Source: Tolypothrix bouteillei VB521301 (GTDB lineage: Bacteria; Cyanobacteriota; Cyanobacteriia; Cyanobacteriales; Nostocaceae). From it: a stretch of 64,000 nt of DNA. The translations under genes and the position numbers were made by a program. Under the pieces are notes generated by a model that made no database searches, was not told where the DNA came from, and worked only from the letters and a program-made list of their open reading frames with translations. The DNA lies in NCBI RefSeq assembly GCF_000760695.4, contig NZ_JHEG04000001.1, forward strand, positions 124,001 to 188,000, written 5' to 3'. Shown one piece after another: positions 24,957 to 34,603 of this stretch (within the stretch, counting starts at the first letter, position 1; each line of letters begins with the position of its first letter).

Positions 24957-27578
24957 CTACTGCGCCCAAACAATTAACCGTGGCTCATAAGAACTAGAAA
25001 GGTATTTGTGCTTGGGTAACACGCGCAAAGATAAACCCTGCAAACCAGATGTCGTGTAAATCACATCAGCCGTGTAAATACTCAATCCATCCTTATCTTC
25101 CCCTTGGTAATCCATCACCACAGGTATACCATTGACAATCTCGCCATTAGCATCAATAGCTCCTTGGTAAAGTTCCAATTGCACATCTTGTTCTGTTAAA
25201 GTTGCCAAATCAACCTTAGCTTTAACGCTAACAGTCTGATTGACCTCAATCTCAGCACCAGAAGATATATTGATATCCTTGATTTTTATGTTGTACCAAT
25301 GTGCAGTTAAATTTTCTTTCCAAGCAGCTAATTCCTTTGCAGGGGCATAGCCATCGGCAGTTAAAGTATGACAGCGATCGCTTGCTGGGAAGTAAGCCCG
25401 CAAAGCATATTCTCCTACCATTCGTGCCGTATTGAAAAACGGGCAGTTTAACCGAATGGCGTCCTTCATTTTATCAACCCAGCGACGGGGTAAGCCGTCC
25501 ACATCCCGGTCATAGAACAAAGTTACAACTTCTTTTTCCAAGATATCGTAAAAAGCATTTGCCTCGATTTGGTCTTGGTAGTTGGGATCGTCATACATTT
25601 CCCCGTGTCCAATAGCCCAACCAGTGCGGACGTAATCAGCTTCATCCCACCAACCATCTAACACGCTTAAATTCGGCAACCCATTCATAGCTGCCTTCAT
25701 ACCGCTTGTACCGGAAGCTTCCCGTGGGCGGCGTGGATTATTTAACCATACATCACAACCAGCCACCATCAATCGGGCTATGTGAATGTCGTAGTTGGGA
25801 ACAAATACAACTTGCTTTTCCAAGTTTTGCTCGTGGATAAAGCGATTGATTTCCCGGATCAGTTCTTTACCGGGAATATCTTTGGGATGTGCCTTACCCG
25901 CAAAAACAAACTGCACCTTGCGGTCTTTATTCCCCAATAAAATTCTCTTAACCCGCTCGATATCACGCATCCAAAGAGTAGCGCGTTTGTAGGTGGCAAA
26001 GCGGCGGGCAAAACCAATAGTGAGAACTTTGGGGTCAAGAACTTCTTGTGCTTGGGCAATTTCTAGAGGAGAAGCCCCGCGATCTCGTAAATGTTTTACC
26101 AAACGCTCCCGGACGTACATAATCATGTCCAAGCGACATCGTTCGTGATTGCGCCATAACTCCTCATCAGGGATCGCATCCATCCTTTCCCACAGAGGAT
26201 GATCTGTTGGTGCGGATGACCAGCTTGGTCCCAAGTAGCGATCGTATAACTCTTGAGTAGATTTAGCAACACAACTACGGGCATGAACGCCGTTTGTGAT
26301 TGCTGTGATGGGGACTTCCTCAACGGGTACGCCCTGCCATAAGCCCTTAAACATTTGTCGTGACACGACGCCGTGCAATTGTGCTACACCATTTGAAAAT
26401 GTTGCCATTTTCAGCGCCAGCACCGCCATACTGAATGGCGCAGACAAATCGCCAGCGTTTTCCCGTCCTAGAGCTAAAAATTGGTCTTTATTTAGACCAA
26501 AAACGTCTGCGTAATATCCCAGGTAATGTAAAACCTTATCTGGGGGAAACAGGTCAATTCCTGCAGGTACTGGTGTGTGAGTGGTAAAAATATTACTAGA
26601 AGCCACGACTTGTCTGGCTTCGACATAGTTCAAACCTTGTTCTTGAATGAGTATGCGGATACGCTCTAAAGCTGAGAAAGCTGCATGACCTTCATTCATA
26701 TGGTAAGCAGTCACATCATATCCAAGCGCTTTTAGCATTCGGACACCACCAATCCCCAACATCATCTCTTGGTGGATACGCATATCCAGATCCCCACCGT
26801 AAAGTTGATCTGTGATGTCGTGATCGTAAGGGTTGTTTGGTTCAATGTTGGTGTCTAGCATATACAAAGGAACTGTGCCGACTTGTACGCGCCAAACACG
26901 GGCATATACCGTTCGCCCTGGATAGTCCACCCCAATCCGCAGTTCAGAACCATCAGGATTGCGTTCGAGTTGCAACGGCATATTATAGAAGTCGTTGATG
27001 GGGTAGCGTTCTTGCTGCCAACCATCAGCATTGAGATATTGAGCAAAATAGCCTTGCTGGTAAAGCAAACCTACACCAACTAAGGGTAAACCCAAATCGC
27101 TAGCTGATTTGAGATGATCCCCAGCAAGAACTCCCAAACCTCCAGAGTAGATGGGCAAACAATCGACCAGCCCGAATTCAGCAGAAAAATACGCGTAGCA
27201 TTCTTGGGGTTGGGAAGCAGACACTGGGGAATTGGGAGAATGGCTCTGTTCCTTATCTCTAGTCGCCAGTCCCTTATCCCGATTCTTACGATACCAGGTG
27301 CGTTCGTGAAAATAATCTTCCAACTGGCGGGCTGCTCGATCCATTTGCGCGAGGAAGCCTTCATCTTCCACAACTTCCATCAATCTTGCTTGGCTGATGG
27401 TACCGAGCATTAAAACAGGGTTGTGACGGCTCGATTCCCATAAATCGGGATCTAAACGACGAAATAAGTCTTTAGTGTCAACGTTCCAATCCCAATGGAG
27501 GTTATACGCTAACTTCCGTAGCGGCTCAAGTCGCTGCGGTAATGATGGAGATACGTTAAAAGTACGAATTGGCTGCAT
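24957..27578 (-). CDS. glgP: alpha-glucan (glycogen) phosphorylase
   Basis: 873 residues of the GT35 phosphorylase type with an N-terminal DUF3417 segment (LRKLAYNLHWDW). It removes glucose units from glycogen as glucose 1-phosphate. The PLP lysine is Lys628 in EASGTSGMKAAMNG. Substrate and phosphate motifs include MNEGHAAF and GFARRFATYKRA. Residues 98-126 (RKNRDKGLATRDKEQSHSPNSPVSASQPQ; DNA about 27201-27287) are low-complexity and interrupt an otherwise conserved region just before YFSAEFGL; they look like an intergenic repeat inserted in frame. The gene is monocistronic. The usual bacterial form is about 840-860 residues. Confidence 0.93.
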   Translation of the reverse strand: MQPIRTFNVSPSLPQRLEPLRKLAYNLHWDWNVDTKDLFRRLDPDLWESSRHNPVLMLGTISQARLMEVVEDEGFLAQMDRAARQLEDYFHERTWYRKNRDKGLATRDKEQSHSPNSPVSASQPQECYAYFSAEFGLVDCLPIYSGGLGVLAGDHLKSASDLGLPLVGVGLLYQQGYFAQYLNADGWQQERYPINDFYNMPLQLERNPDGSELRIGVDYPGRTVYARVWRVQVGTVPLYMLDTNIEPNNPYDHDITDQLYGGDLDMRIHQEMMLGIGGVRMLKALGYDVTAYHMNEGHAAFSALERIRILIQEQGLNYVEARQVVASSNIFTTHTPVPAGIDLFPPDKVLHYLGYYADVFGLNKDQFLALGRENAGDLSAPFSMAVLALKMATFSNGVAQLHGVVSRQMFKGLWQGVPVEEVPITAITNGVHARSCVAKSTQELYDRYLGPSWSSAPTDHPLWERMDAIPDEELWRNHERCRLDMIMYVRERLVKHLRDRGASPLEIAQAQEVLDPKVLTIGFARRFATYKRATLWMRDIERVKRILLGNKDRKVQFVFAGKAHPKDIPGKELIREINRFIHEQNLEKQVVFVPNYDIHIARLMVAGCDVWLNNPRRPREASGTSGMKAAMNGLPNLSVLDGWWDEADYVRTGWAIGHGEMYDDPNYQDQIEANAFYDILEKEVVTLFYDRDVDGLPRRWVDKMKDAIRLNCPFFNTARMVGEYALRAYFPASDRCHTLTADGYAPAKELAAWKENLTAHWYNIKIKDINISSGAEIEVNQTVSVKAKVDLATLTEQDVQLELYQGAIDANGEIVNGIPVVMDYQGEDKDGLSIYTADVIYTTSGLQGLSLRVLPKHKYLSSSYEPRLIVWAQ

Positions 27579-28164
27579 AGGTCAGCAAACCTCTAGCTTC
27601 AATTAAGGCTATTGTTGACTTTATTTCCTTAAAGCTGCCAACTTCTTAATACTCTATTTGTTATGTTTTCTTGACTTAAATAAGTTTTACAAAGTATTCT
27701 CATTTTTTCTATCAAACTAGTCATTAAGGGTCTTTGAACCTCAAGTGTCACTTGTTGCTACACCTTAATTATGAGAAAACTTAATGATTTTGATATATTC
27801 TTTCCGTAAATCAACTAAATATGAGTATTTATTTTACATAACTTTATAAATAGCTAAGCAAACGCTGCAAAGCATAGCAATCCTATTTGAGATGTAAACA
27901 AGGGGGTATAAGAGGCGGATTCAGTATGAATTGTCATTCTCTCGCTCCAGTGGCTCAGCCACCAGAGCGAGGTGATGCCCGTAAGGGCTGTGGGCTATTA
28001 GCACTAAATTCACCATCTGCGGGAACTCAGTTCTAAAGGGGGTATAAAACGCGGGTTTAGCACAAGTCGTCAGAAAACAAATGACTGCTTGGCAAGCTGT
28101 AGAGAAATAGGAGCAGTGAGGCGATCGCACGACGACTACTTTCTAGAATTTCGTTTTCTACTGT
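27579..28164. other. repeat-rich intergenic stretch
   Basis: 586 bp with no gene seen. It contains a partial TCCTATTTGAGAT repeat (27873-27906), two copies of a GGGGGTATAAnA(C/G)GCGG element (27902-27927 and 28035-28060) and the tight palindrome CTCGCTCCAGTGGCT / CAGCCACCAGAGCGAG (27940-27970). Confidence 0.6.
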
Positions 28165-28440
28165 CTAAACACCCTCAGGTTGGCGATCTATAAGCCCTGA
28201 CGTTACCTCATCTATAGTTTTGTTAAGGTACACAGCTCGCTCATCAACTGCCCTTATCCAATCAATCGGAAACCAGCGATGCTGACCATCCGGTGAGTTA
28301 TTTTTAGTAAGCTTGATGTATTTGCCAGCTTCGACTTTATCTACCGTACCAATATGCGTATCAGACGCACCTGCTAAGCCACCAGGTCCTTCTGCATAAA
28401 CAGGCTGATGTTCTTGAATTTTGGATATATCAGTAGCCAT
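28165..28440 (-). CDS. DUF2171-type small protein (91 aa)
   Basis: A short soluble protein with the DUF2171 pattern: an N-terminal IQEHQPVYAEGPGGLAG, then HIGTVDKVEAGKYIKLTKNN, then HRWFPIDWIRAVDERAVYLNKT. The family forms a small PRC-barrel-like beta fold often found in stress-related settings; function unknown. The start ATG follows a clear intergenic region. No operon partner. Confidence 0.8.
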   Translation of the reverse strand: MATDISKIQEHQPVYAEGPGGLAGASDTHIGTVDKVEAGKYIKLTKNNSPDGQHRWFPIDWIRAVDERAVYLNKTIDEVTSGLIDRQPEGV

Positions 28441-28685
28441 AAGCTCTCCATCAAAATGTCATTAAGGCGACACGCAAACGTTCGTGGCAAGAGAGTACTT
28501 AAACTCATTTGCGTCTCAACCACTACGCCTCATGATATGGTGTTTCTTCAAGCAGACTCCTCACTCTCGAGGTAGAAAGGGCATCAGAATCTGTGTAGAT
28601 CTATATCCCCTCATGTCTACGATTCACACAGAAGAAAATTCACAGCAATAAATGTATGTATAAATCGCCAGTTTAACCACCAGTT

Positions 28686-29210
28686 ATGAATAATAAACGG
28701 GAAGAACAAGAAAGTATTATCGAAAGAATCTTATTCGTTATTTTTCAAGCTGTCTTTCTAGTATGGCAATTCTACGGGGAAATTACGTATAGACACCGAA
28801 GACGTGCTTCAGTAAAAAAGTATCAGATTGTTCTGGATTGGGTAAAAGCTCGGAATAGACAACAAGATACAGCTTGCGAGCTAAAACTTCCCCATCATCT
28901 AGCTAGAATTACCCAACGAGGTACTGTATTTGCGCTTCATACTGCTGACGATCGCCATTGTATTCTCCTGAAAACTTGGATTTTTCCTGGTAGAGAAAAC
29001 TTTTTGGGGACGTTTTATTGCGACCAACCCCTATCTCATGACGATTTTCTTCCTTATCGGGAATACGATATGGACTGTATTAGTATTGAGGGCGAATATA
29101 TTTGTCTTGATTTAAACGGTGAAGAAGACTACGGTCCTAACTTTAAAAGATTGTACGTCACCCAACAGCATAACCAACAACTCTTTGAGGTTGAGTATAC
29201 TTTAAATTAA
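28686..29210 (+). CDS. hypothetical protein with one N-terminal membrane helix (174 aa)
   Basis: No family recognised. Residues 11-30 (IERILFVIFQAVFLVWQFYG) form one hydrophobic segment, followed by a basic stretch (RHRRRAS) as expected for an inside-positive anchor. The rest is a soluble alpha/beta domain with two Cys and an acidic tail (DLNGEEDYGPN). The ORF has normal cyanobacterial composition. It is convergent with the GTPase gene at 29232. Confidence 0.6.
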   Translation: MNNKREEQESIIERILFVIFQAVFLVWQFYGEITYRHRRRASVKKYQIVLDWVKARNRQQDTACELKLPHHLARITQRGTVFALHTADDRHCILLKTWIFPGRENFLGTFYCDQPLSHDDFLPYREYDMDCISIEGEYICLDLNGEEDYGPNFKRLYVTQQHNQQLFEVEYTLN

Positions 29211-29231
29211 AATGTATTAGCAGCAAAATAT

Positions 29232-31142
29232 TCATCTCTGTGATAAATAGGAATCAAACCGCTCTCGCAATTGTTCAACCGTCAAATTTTGTGTCCAATA
29301 CTCCACTAAAGCATGACCAAATGCCCAAGCATTGCGATCGGGAGAGGCAGAGTTTTCCAGCAGTAATGGCCAAATTGATAGAAGGTCAAACTTGTTTGAA
29401 TTCCCCGTACTTAAGAGTGGAAAAAGCTCATAAGCCATTTGAAGTTTACCAATAACAATTGGTAACTGTTCTACAGGAATTTGTGCTGCTAGTAAATGTG
29501 CGAGAGTTGGCGAGCCTGTTGTCATTGTAGAAATAAATTGCAGAACTGGGCTTTTCAAAAATGCTGCCAGTCCCTGAGTTGTAGCCATCTGAAAAGTGTA
29601 GCGCTCAATGATTTTGGCAGCAGCTGTGGTGCGGGCTTCTCGATCGCGTAAAAAGCGAGCAAGACGGAGTTGTTTGGCTGGTGCGATCGCATTGATTAAC
29701 CCTAATGATAATGCATCTATTCCCCACGGAGTGCGAGACGTTTTGCTATCAGCAGTTACGATGGGCAAAACTAGATTGCAGAAGTCTCCCAAAAGTTGAG
29801 CGCGGTATTCTGTGGCTTCTCGAATCGCTATTTCCTTTGGGCGATTTCCCCATTCCCAATCATATGGAGGTTCCCACTCTCGAATGGGACGCAGACGATC
29901 GACTTGCGTGACAACTGCAATTGCAGGTAAATCTGCTGTGTCGGCTTTTAAATCTCTCAGAAAATCCACATCCATTTGCAATGCAGGATCGAGAGCAGGA
30001 GTCACAAGTAGTATGAGGTCGGCATTCTTAATATAATTTAGGACAATTTCTCGTAAATCTTTTCGGTTGACTTGCTCGTAACCAGGGGTATCCAAAAGTG
30101 TAAGTGTTTCTCCTGTGTTGCTTTGCCAGTGGTAATTTTGAATCCGATCTGTACTTGGCAAAACATCAACTGCGGCTAAATCTGTTTGGAAGAGAGTGTT
30201 AATTAAGCTGCTTTTGCCAGACCCCGTTCTCCCTACAAGTAAAATATTAACGGGTTTTTGCTCCACTGCTTCTGGAGGCTCTGCGCGATCTAAAATATCT
30301 TGCAGAGTTTGAGTTTTGACCTGAGGTAAATTCGCTGTGGGAGCGGAAGGTGCTGAGATCGGCAAAGTTGTAGTACTGTAAAGAGCGATCGCCTGTTGGC
30401 ACAAGTTTTTTAAAGCTGCTTCTCTCAAAAGCTGGCTCAAATTCACCAACAACTGCTGGGTTGCTTGGTTCCCAGAACGGCGGCTCACAACTTTAGCTAC
30501 GGCTGCTGCTGGATTTAACAGCCACTGCGCCCAATTCCAAGCTTGCAAAAGTTTGCGAGCAGAAGGCTCTAACTTGCGGTATGTTTCGTATGCTTGAAAT
30601 GCTTGACCAACAGTAACTTGATTGAGAACAGGGGATAAATTCTGCATCCACCGATCCAAGTCATCGACTGTTCCCCGAATCAAACCGTAAGCTTGGGGGA
30701 CGTAAATGTTCAACAAAGGATACTTTTCTTGTGGATTGTAAATCTGAGCGATCGCTTCCACAAGTTCCTGACAGCGTTGCCAAAAAGTTGACCAGTCTTC
30801 CCAGATTGGGCGATCGTTGAGTGAAGCTTTGAGTATCTCCTGTAGGGCGGCTTCTGCTTGGTTTGTGGCGTCCGTTCCCACCAGTAGCCCGGATGTATCT
30901 CCTGCTGTAGATTTCAGTTCTTTGCTAACCTCCGCTACTACAGCTTCCACTTGACCGACCAACGGTTGAGTCCATTTCGCCAACAACCAGCGCCAACCTA
31001 CAAATAAAAGGATAAAGACAGCCCAGATCCAGTTAATACTCCACTCATGAATTTGGAATCCTGCTGCTATTAATAAGAAACCAACGATCGCTGCGATCGG
31101 TGTTGCTAAGACAACCCACTGCCATAATTTTAAGCGCACCAT
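29232..31142 (-). CDS. membrane-anchored Era/dynamin-like GTPase (636 aa)
   Basis: Two N-terminal membrane helices (about 8-30 and 37-52) are followed by a helical region and then a GTPase domain around residue 300: G1 GRTGSGKSS, a threonine-containing switch (LPSTDRI), G3 LDTPGYE and G4 TQVD. After that comes a helical C-terminal domain with a hydrophobic ALAAFLKSP region, as in YcjX/DUF697-type cyanobacterial GTPases. Likely acts at the inner membrane; its target is unknown. It is divergent from the AT-rich island to its right. Confidence 0.8.
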   Translation of the reverse strand: MVRLKLWQWVVLATPIAAIVGFLLIAAGFQIHEWSINWIWAVFILLFVGWRWLLAKWTQPLVGQVEAVVAEVSKELKSTAGDTSGLLVGTDATNQAEAALQEILKASLNDRPIWEDWSTFWQRCQELVEAIAQIYNPQEKYPLLNIYVPQAYGLIRGTVDDLDRWMQNLSPVLNQVTVGQAFQAYETYRKLEPSARKLLQAWNWAQWLLNPAAAVAKVVSRRSGNQATQQLLVNLSQLLREAALKNLCQQAIALYSTTTLPISAPSAPTANLPQVKTQTLQDILDRAEPPEAVEQKPVNILLVGRTGSGKSSLINTLFQTDLAAVDVLPSTDRIQNYHWQSNTGETLTLLDTPGYEQVNRKDLREIVLNYIKNADLILLVTPALDPALQMDVDFLRDLKADTADLPAIAVVTQVDRLRPIREWEPPYDWEWGNRPKEIAIREATEYRAQLLGDFCNLVLPIVTADSKTSRTPWGIDALSLGLINAIAPAKQLRLARFLRDREARTTAAAKIIERYTFQMATTQGLAAFLKSPVLQFISTMTTGSPTLAHLLAAQIPVEQLPIVIGKLQMAYELFPLLSTGNSNKFDLLSIWPLLLENSASPDRNAWAFGHALVEYWTQNLTVEQLRERFDSYLSQR

Positions 31143-31699
31143 AGTCTTATATCCATCTCACGTCATTTTGGATTAAGAAATTTAACCTCAATTTACTTTC
31201 GCTTAATTAAAGTTATATAAATTACACATTTTATAACTAGAATAAATGTTACTATTTTGAATAGAGTTTTTTTGCAAAAGATAGTTTTGTAATTAGTTTA
31301 GCGTTTTTGATCGTAAGCATCCGCTTTTGATGCATAGACTTTTTAGACAAACTATATAGTGGAGTTTCTGGCATCAAACAATTATACTTCTTCTAAAAGT
31401 AAGCGAGCCTCTTTAAGTTTCTATGTTCCACACTTTGTAATTGTGCAACAATAGGTAATTGCTGTATTGACAAATTCAAAAGAATGTGATCGTGCTTTAA
31501 GTTATGAATGTATGAATGGGTGTAAGTAATTAAATTTAACAGTATTTCTTAGGTATTATATACTAAAACATAGTACATAGTACATCTATTTAATGATAAT
31601 TTACTATTCTAAAATCCTTTATAATTGAGTCATTTTTTTATTGCTTTTTCAAATAATTACTAGTAAAAAATATATAATTTATTATAAAATTAATATATT
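31143..31699. other. AT-rich boundary of the defence-like island
   Basis: 557 bp, clearly richer in A and T than the GTPase gene beside it. No gene, repeat or attachment site was seen. It marks the left edge of the 31.7-36.4 kb island and should hold its promoter. Confidence 0.5.
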
Positions 31700-32875
31700 A
31701 TGAATCCTGCTTTAAATAAATTAGAGGTTACTTCTCTTATCTCCAAATATCTTCGGACTTGTCCCTATTTGTTCGAATGTGTTGGTCTGTATGGTTCAGT
31801 TGTTAAAAATAATAGTTATAGGGACATTGATATACTCTTTATTGTCTCTAATTCTGACGACATAGAGAGCTTAAAAGAGTGGGTAAAAAAATGGCTTGAA
31901 CCATTATTCACAGTACCTTTGGATGCTAAATATTACAGTATTGAATCATTTTCAAATTTGATCGAAAATAATTCACCTCTAGTACTTAGTATTGCGGTAG
32001 AGATTGAGTTTATTATTCCTCATCTTCAAATTGAAAAGAAATTAGTAGGTCTGAAAGATGTTTTATTTAACAAGGGAATTGATACAAGCCAACATTACAG
32101 ATTGATAATAAGCCAAGAAATTTTATCGAAAATCCTTTATGAAGAAAATAAAAGTTTGCGAGGTTTTTTAATTTCCCATGTGGATTGGATAAAAAATGAT
32201 AACCAAGAAATCCGGGAACTTCTTCGTGTTCTTGCTCCAATTGATGAACCTTATACTCGCATTGCTTGTCTCAAGCAAGCAATTAAATTGTTACATTCTA
32301 ATCAATATCGCCAGCACTTAAATTTTTCAATAGGTGAAAGTATTAATCTAGCTACTCAAATTGTATTAAATAGAAAAAATTTTAATTGGAATACACATGA
32401 AGATTACAGCAATAAAGATTTGTGTTTGGAGCTTGTCAGTCTAGTAGAGAAATTTCCACCAAGTCTTTGGTCTAAGGCAGAAGGATTATTGAGCGCCTTA
32501 ACTCAAGACTTTAATCATTATGTCCGTTACTCAATGATTAAGTTCATCTATAACAAAATATTACCAAGTGATTCAGAGATGGGATTTGATTTATTGACAG
32601 TAGCTTTTAAATCAGAGCGGAAAATATGGATTGTGTCTGAAATATCTCTTACATATTTTGTGAATCAAACGGTGATCGATAAAGAAAGACTTAAACTTAT
32701 AATTGAAGGGTATAATAAAAAAAATAATAAATTAAAACTTTCTACACGCATTACAAATTTCTTAGAATTACTCAATCAACCTTTTGAAAACAATAATTTA
32801 ACTATACCATTTCTAGTTGTTTTTTTGAAAAATTATCGAATTTTCATGATGAAACACAAGAAATTAATGAATTAA
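31700..32875 (+). CDS. nucleotidyltransferase-domain protein (ORF ends at a frameshift)
   Basis: The first 391 residues of a protein whose N-terminus is a minimal nucleotidyltransferase: GLYGSVVKNNSYRDIDILF (Gly32, Ser33, Asp42, Asp44) is the GSxxxxxxxxDxD motif. The rest is helical (DEPYTRIACLKQAIKLLHSN; HYVRYSMIKFIYNKIL), like HEAT-type repeats. The last 17 or so residues are probably out of frame: around the T run at 32819-32826 another frame takes over with a far more plausible sequence (FEKLSNFHDETQEINELNAS). In conflict systems, NTase domains modify RNA or proteins or make signal nucleotides. First gene of the island. Confidence 0.65.
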   Translation: MNPALNKLEVTSLISKYLRTCPYLFECVGLYGSVVKNNSYRDIDILFIVSNSDDIESLKEWVKKWLEPLFTVPLDAKYYSIESFSNLIENNSPLVLSIAVEIEFIIPHLQIEKKLVGLKDVLFNKGIDTSQHYRLIISQEILSKILYEENKSLRGFLISHVDWIKNDNQEIRELLRVLAPIDEPYTRIACLKQAIKLLHSNQYRQHLNFSIGESINLATQIVLNRKNFNWNTHEDYSNKDLCLELVSLVEKFPPSLWSKAEGLLSALTQDFNHYVRYSMIKFIYNKILPSDSEMGFDLLTVAFKSERKIWIVSEISLTYFVNQTVIDKERLKLIIEGYNKKNNKLKLSTRITNFLELLNQPFENNNLTIPFLVVFLKNYRIFMMKHKKLMN

Positions 32876-33196
32876 ATGCGTCTTATTTAACTAGAGTATT
32901 AAGTAACGTAAGAAGCATCTCTTCAAATCATTTTAGCTAAGATAATTCAAAAAATCAAATAAATGTTAATGAGTTGGAACAGATTTTGATTGAATTACAA
33001 ATTCCTATTACTCCAGAAGTTTTAAAAAAATCATTAGTATTACGAGAGAACTCAATAATACAGTTCTTCTTAGCGCAGATAATTATAATCTTAGCGTTCA
33101 GCTTAATGAAACTCTTCAAAATTACACTCACTTGATATATTAAATGCTAGAAAAATAATACTAGAATATTTACTTAAACATATAGGTAACTTTTAA
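32819..33196 (+). pseudogene. frameshifted continuation of the NTase protein
   Basis: Three successive frames give coherent helical sequence: FEKLSNFHDETQEINELNAS, then NVNELEQILIELQIPITPEV, then ELNNTVLLSADNYNLSVQLNE and ILNARKIILEYLLKHIGNF to a TAA at 33194. The frame changes occur in or near A/T runs. This restores a tail of about 120 residues to the NTase protein, or a link to the ATPase that follows. Confidence 0.5.
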
Positions 33197-34601
33197 AAAA
33201 ATCATTAAAGATACAAAAATATATCCTTTCTTTTATGTAACAATAAAACCTAGATTTGGATTAAAATTAATAAAGAGCAATTTGTAAAATTTTTTATAAA
33301 AATATCACAGATACTCATGTTCCTAATGTTAATTTATCTCTTCAGTCCTCAGCAGAAATAGATATTTTTAGTTATTTTGGAGATTTTCCATTCAATTTTC
33401 ACCCAGGTGAACAAATTGAATTACGTTGTATCATAAAACCAAAAGTAGCTAAACAAATAGCTATAAGTTACAAAATTAATGGAGAATTTGGGGAGCCTAT
33501 CTACATTTCAGCTGATAGAGAAAATCCATTTGTTCCTAATAATCCTGTATGGAATGCACATTTTGTTGGTAGAGAAAAGGAATTACAGTATATCCGTGAA
33601 GAAATTCATCAACAACATTTTCTACTTTTTGGTCCTCGACGGATTGGAAAAACATCTTTATTATTTCAATTAAAGGAAGAGTTAAAAGAAGGTTATATTC
33701 CGATTTATATATCTCTGCAAACGTTTAATTTTAATGTAATAGATAGTGCCTCACTTTTGATGAAATTTTAAAGAAAGTAGCGATTGAACTACTAGAAATT
33801 AAAAAAATATTTTATTTTCATTTAGAAACTATTGATAATAAAATCCGGTATATTAAAAATTGTCTTGAAGATGAAAAGGTTGTCCTCCTGATAGACGAAA
33901 TGGATGTAGGGCAAGGAGTAGAAAATTTTAATATTTTTTTGGAGCAGATGCGAGTCATAATGCAACAAGAAGGTTGGCTTCGTATTATATTGTCTTCCGG
34001 TCCATTCATTACCCGAAACTTAATTGATCCTCAGTCTCCTCTTTTTAATATGGTAAGTCATATTTCTGTAAATCGCCTTACAACAGAAGCCGCAGAAAAA
34101 TTACTTCGACTTGCAGAGGATCAAGATATTGTATTTGAAGAAGATGTAATTAGAGATTGTTTACAATGGACTGGTAATCTTCCTTTATATCTTCAAATTT
34201 TAGGAGATCATATATATCAGTGTTTTAAAAATAAGAATATTTCAGAGCGAAGAGTTTCACAAAAAAATCTTATTCAAATCCAACAAATAATGAGAAATGA
34301 TATTGTTGAGTGGGAACGTATGTGGAATATGTTAAACAATATTGAAAAAGCTATTATTGCCTTCTGCGCTTACCAGGATGACTTAATAGATATTCGTGAA
34401 GTTAAATACAATATTGAAAAAATTGTCAGTAATAATATTGCTTTTAAAGTCATTAGGGAAGGTCTAAATAACTTAGTTTGGTTTGGCCTTTTAGTTGAAG
34501 AAGAACATGGATATAAATTGACAGCTAAACTTATTCAAGACTGGTTAACTAATCAATTATATTATCCAGAAGAAATACAAGAATTGTTTATTGGATACTA
34601 A
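33190..34601 (+). pseudogene. AAA/STAND-like ATPase 1, frameshifted
   Basis: Reading through small frame changes gives a beta-sandwich-like segment (HPGEQIELRCIIKPKVAKQI), a linker NPFVPNNPVWNAHFVGREKEL, Walker A GPRRIGKTS (33631-33657), Walker B VVLLIDEMD (about 33879-33905), an arginine-rich sensor region and a winged-helix-like C-terminus. The main break is one missing T at 33755-33758 (SASLL(F)DEILKK). The last 233 residues (from 33900) are an open frame to the TAA at 34601. The VGRE box before the P-loop is typical of PF01637-like archaeal-type ATPases and STAND NTPases. It ends 2 bp before the next gene. Confidence 0.7.
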
Positions 34602-34603
34602 CA

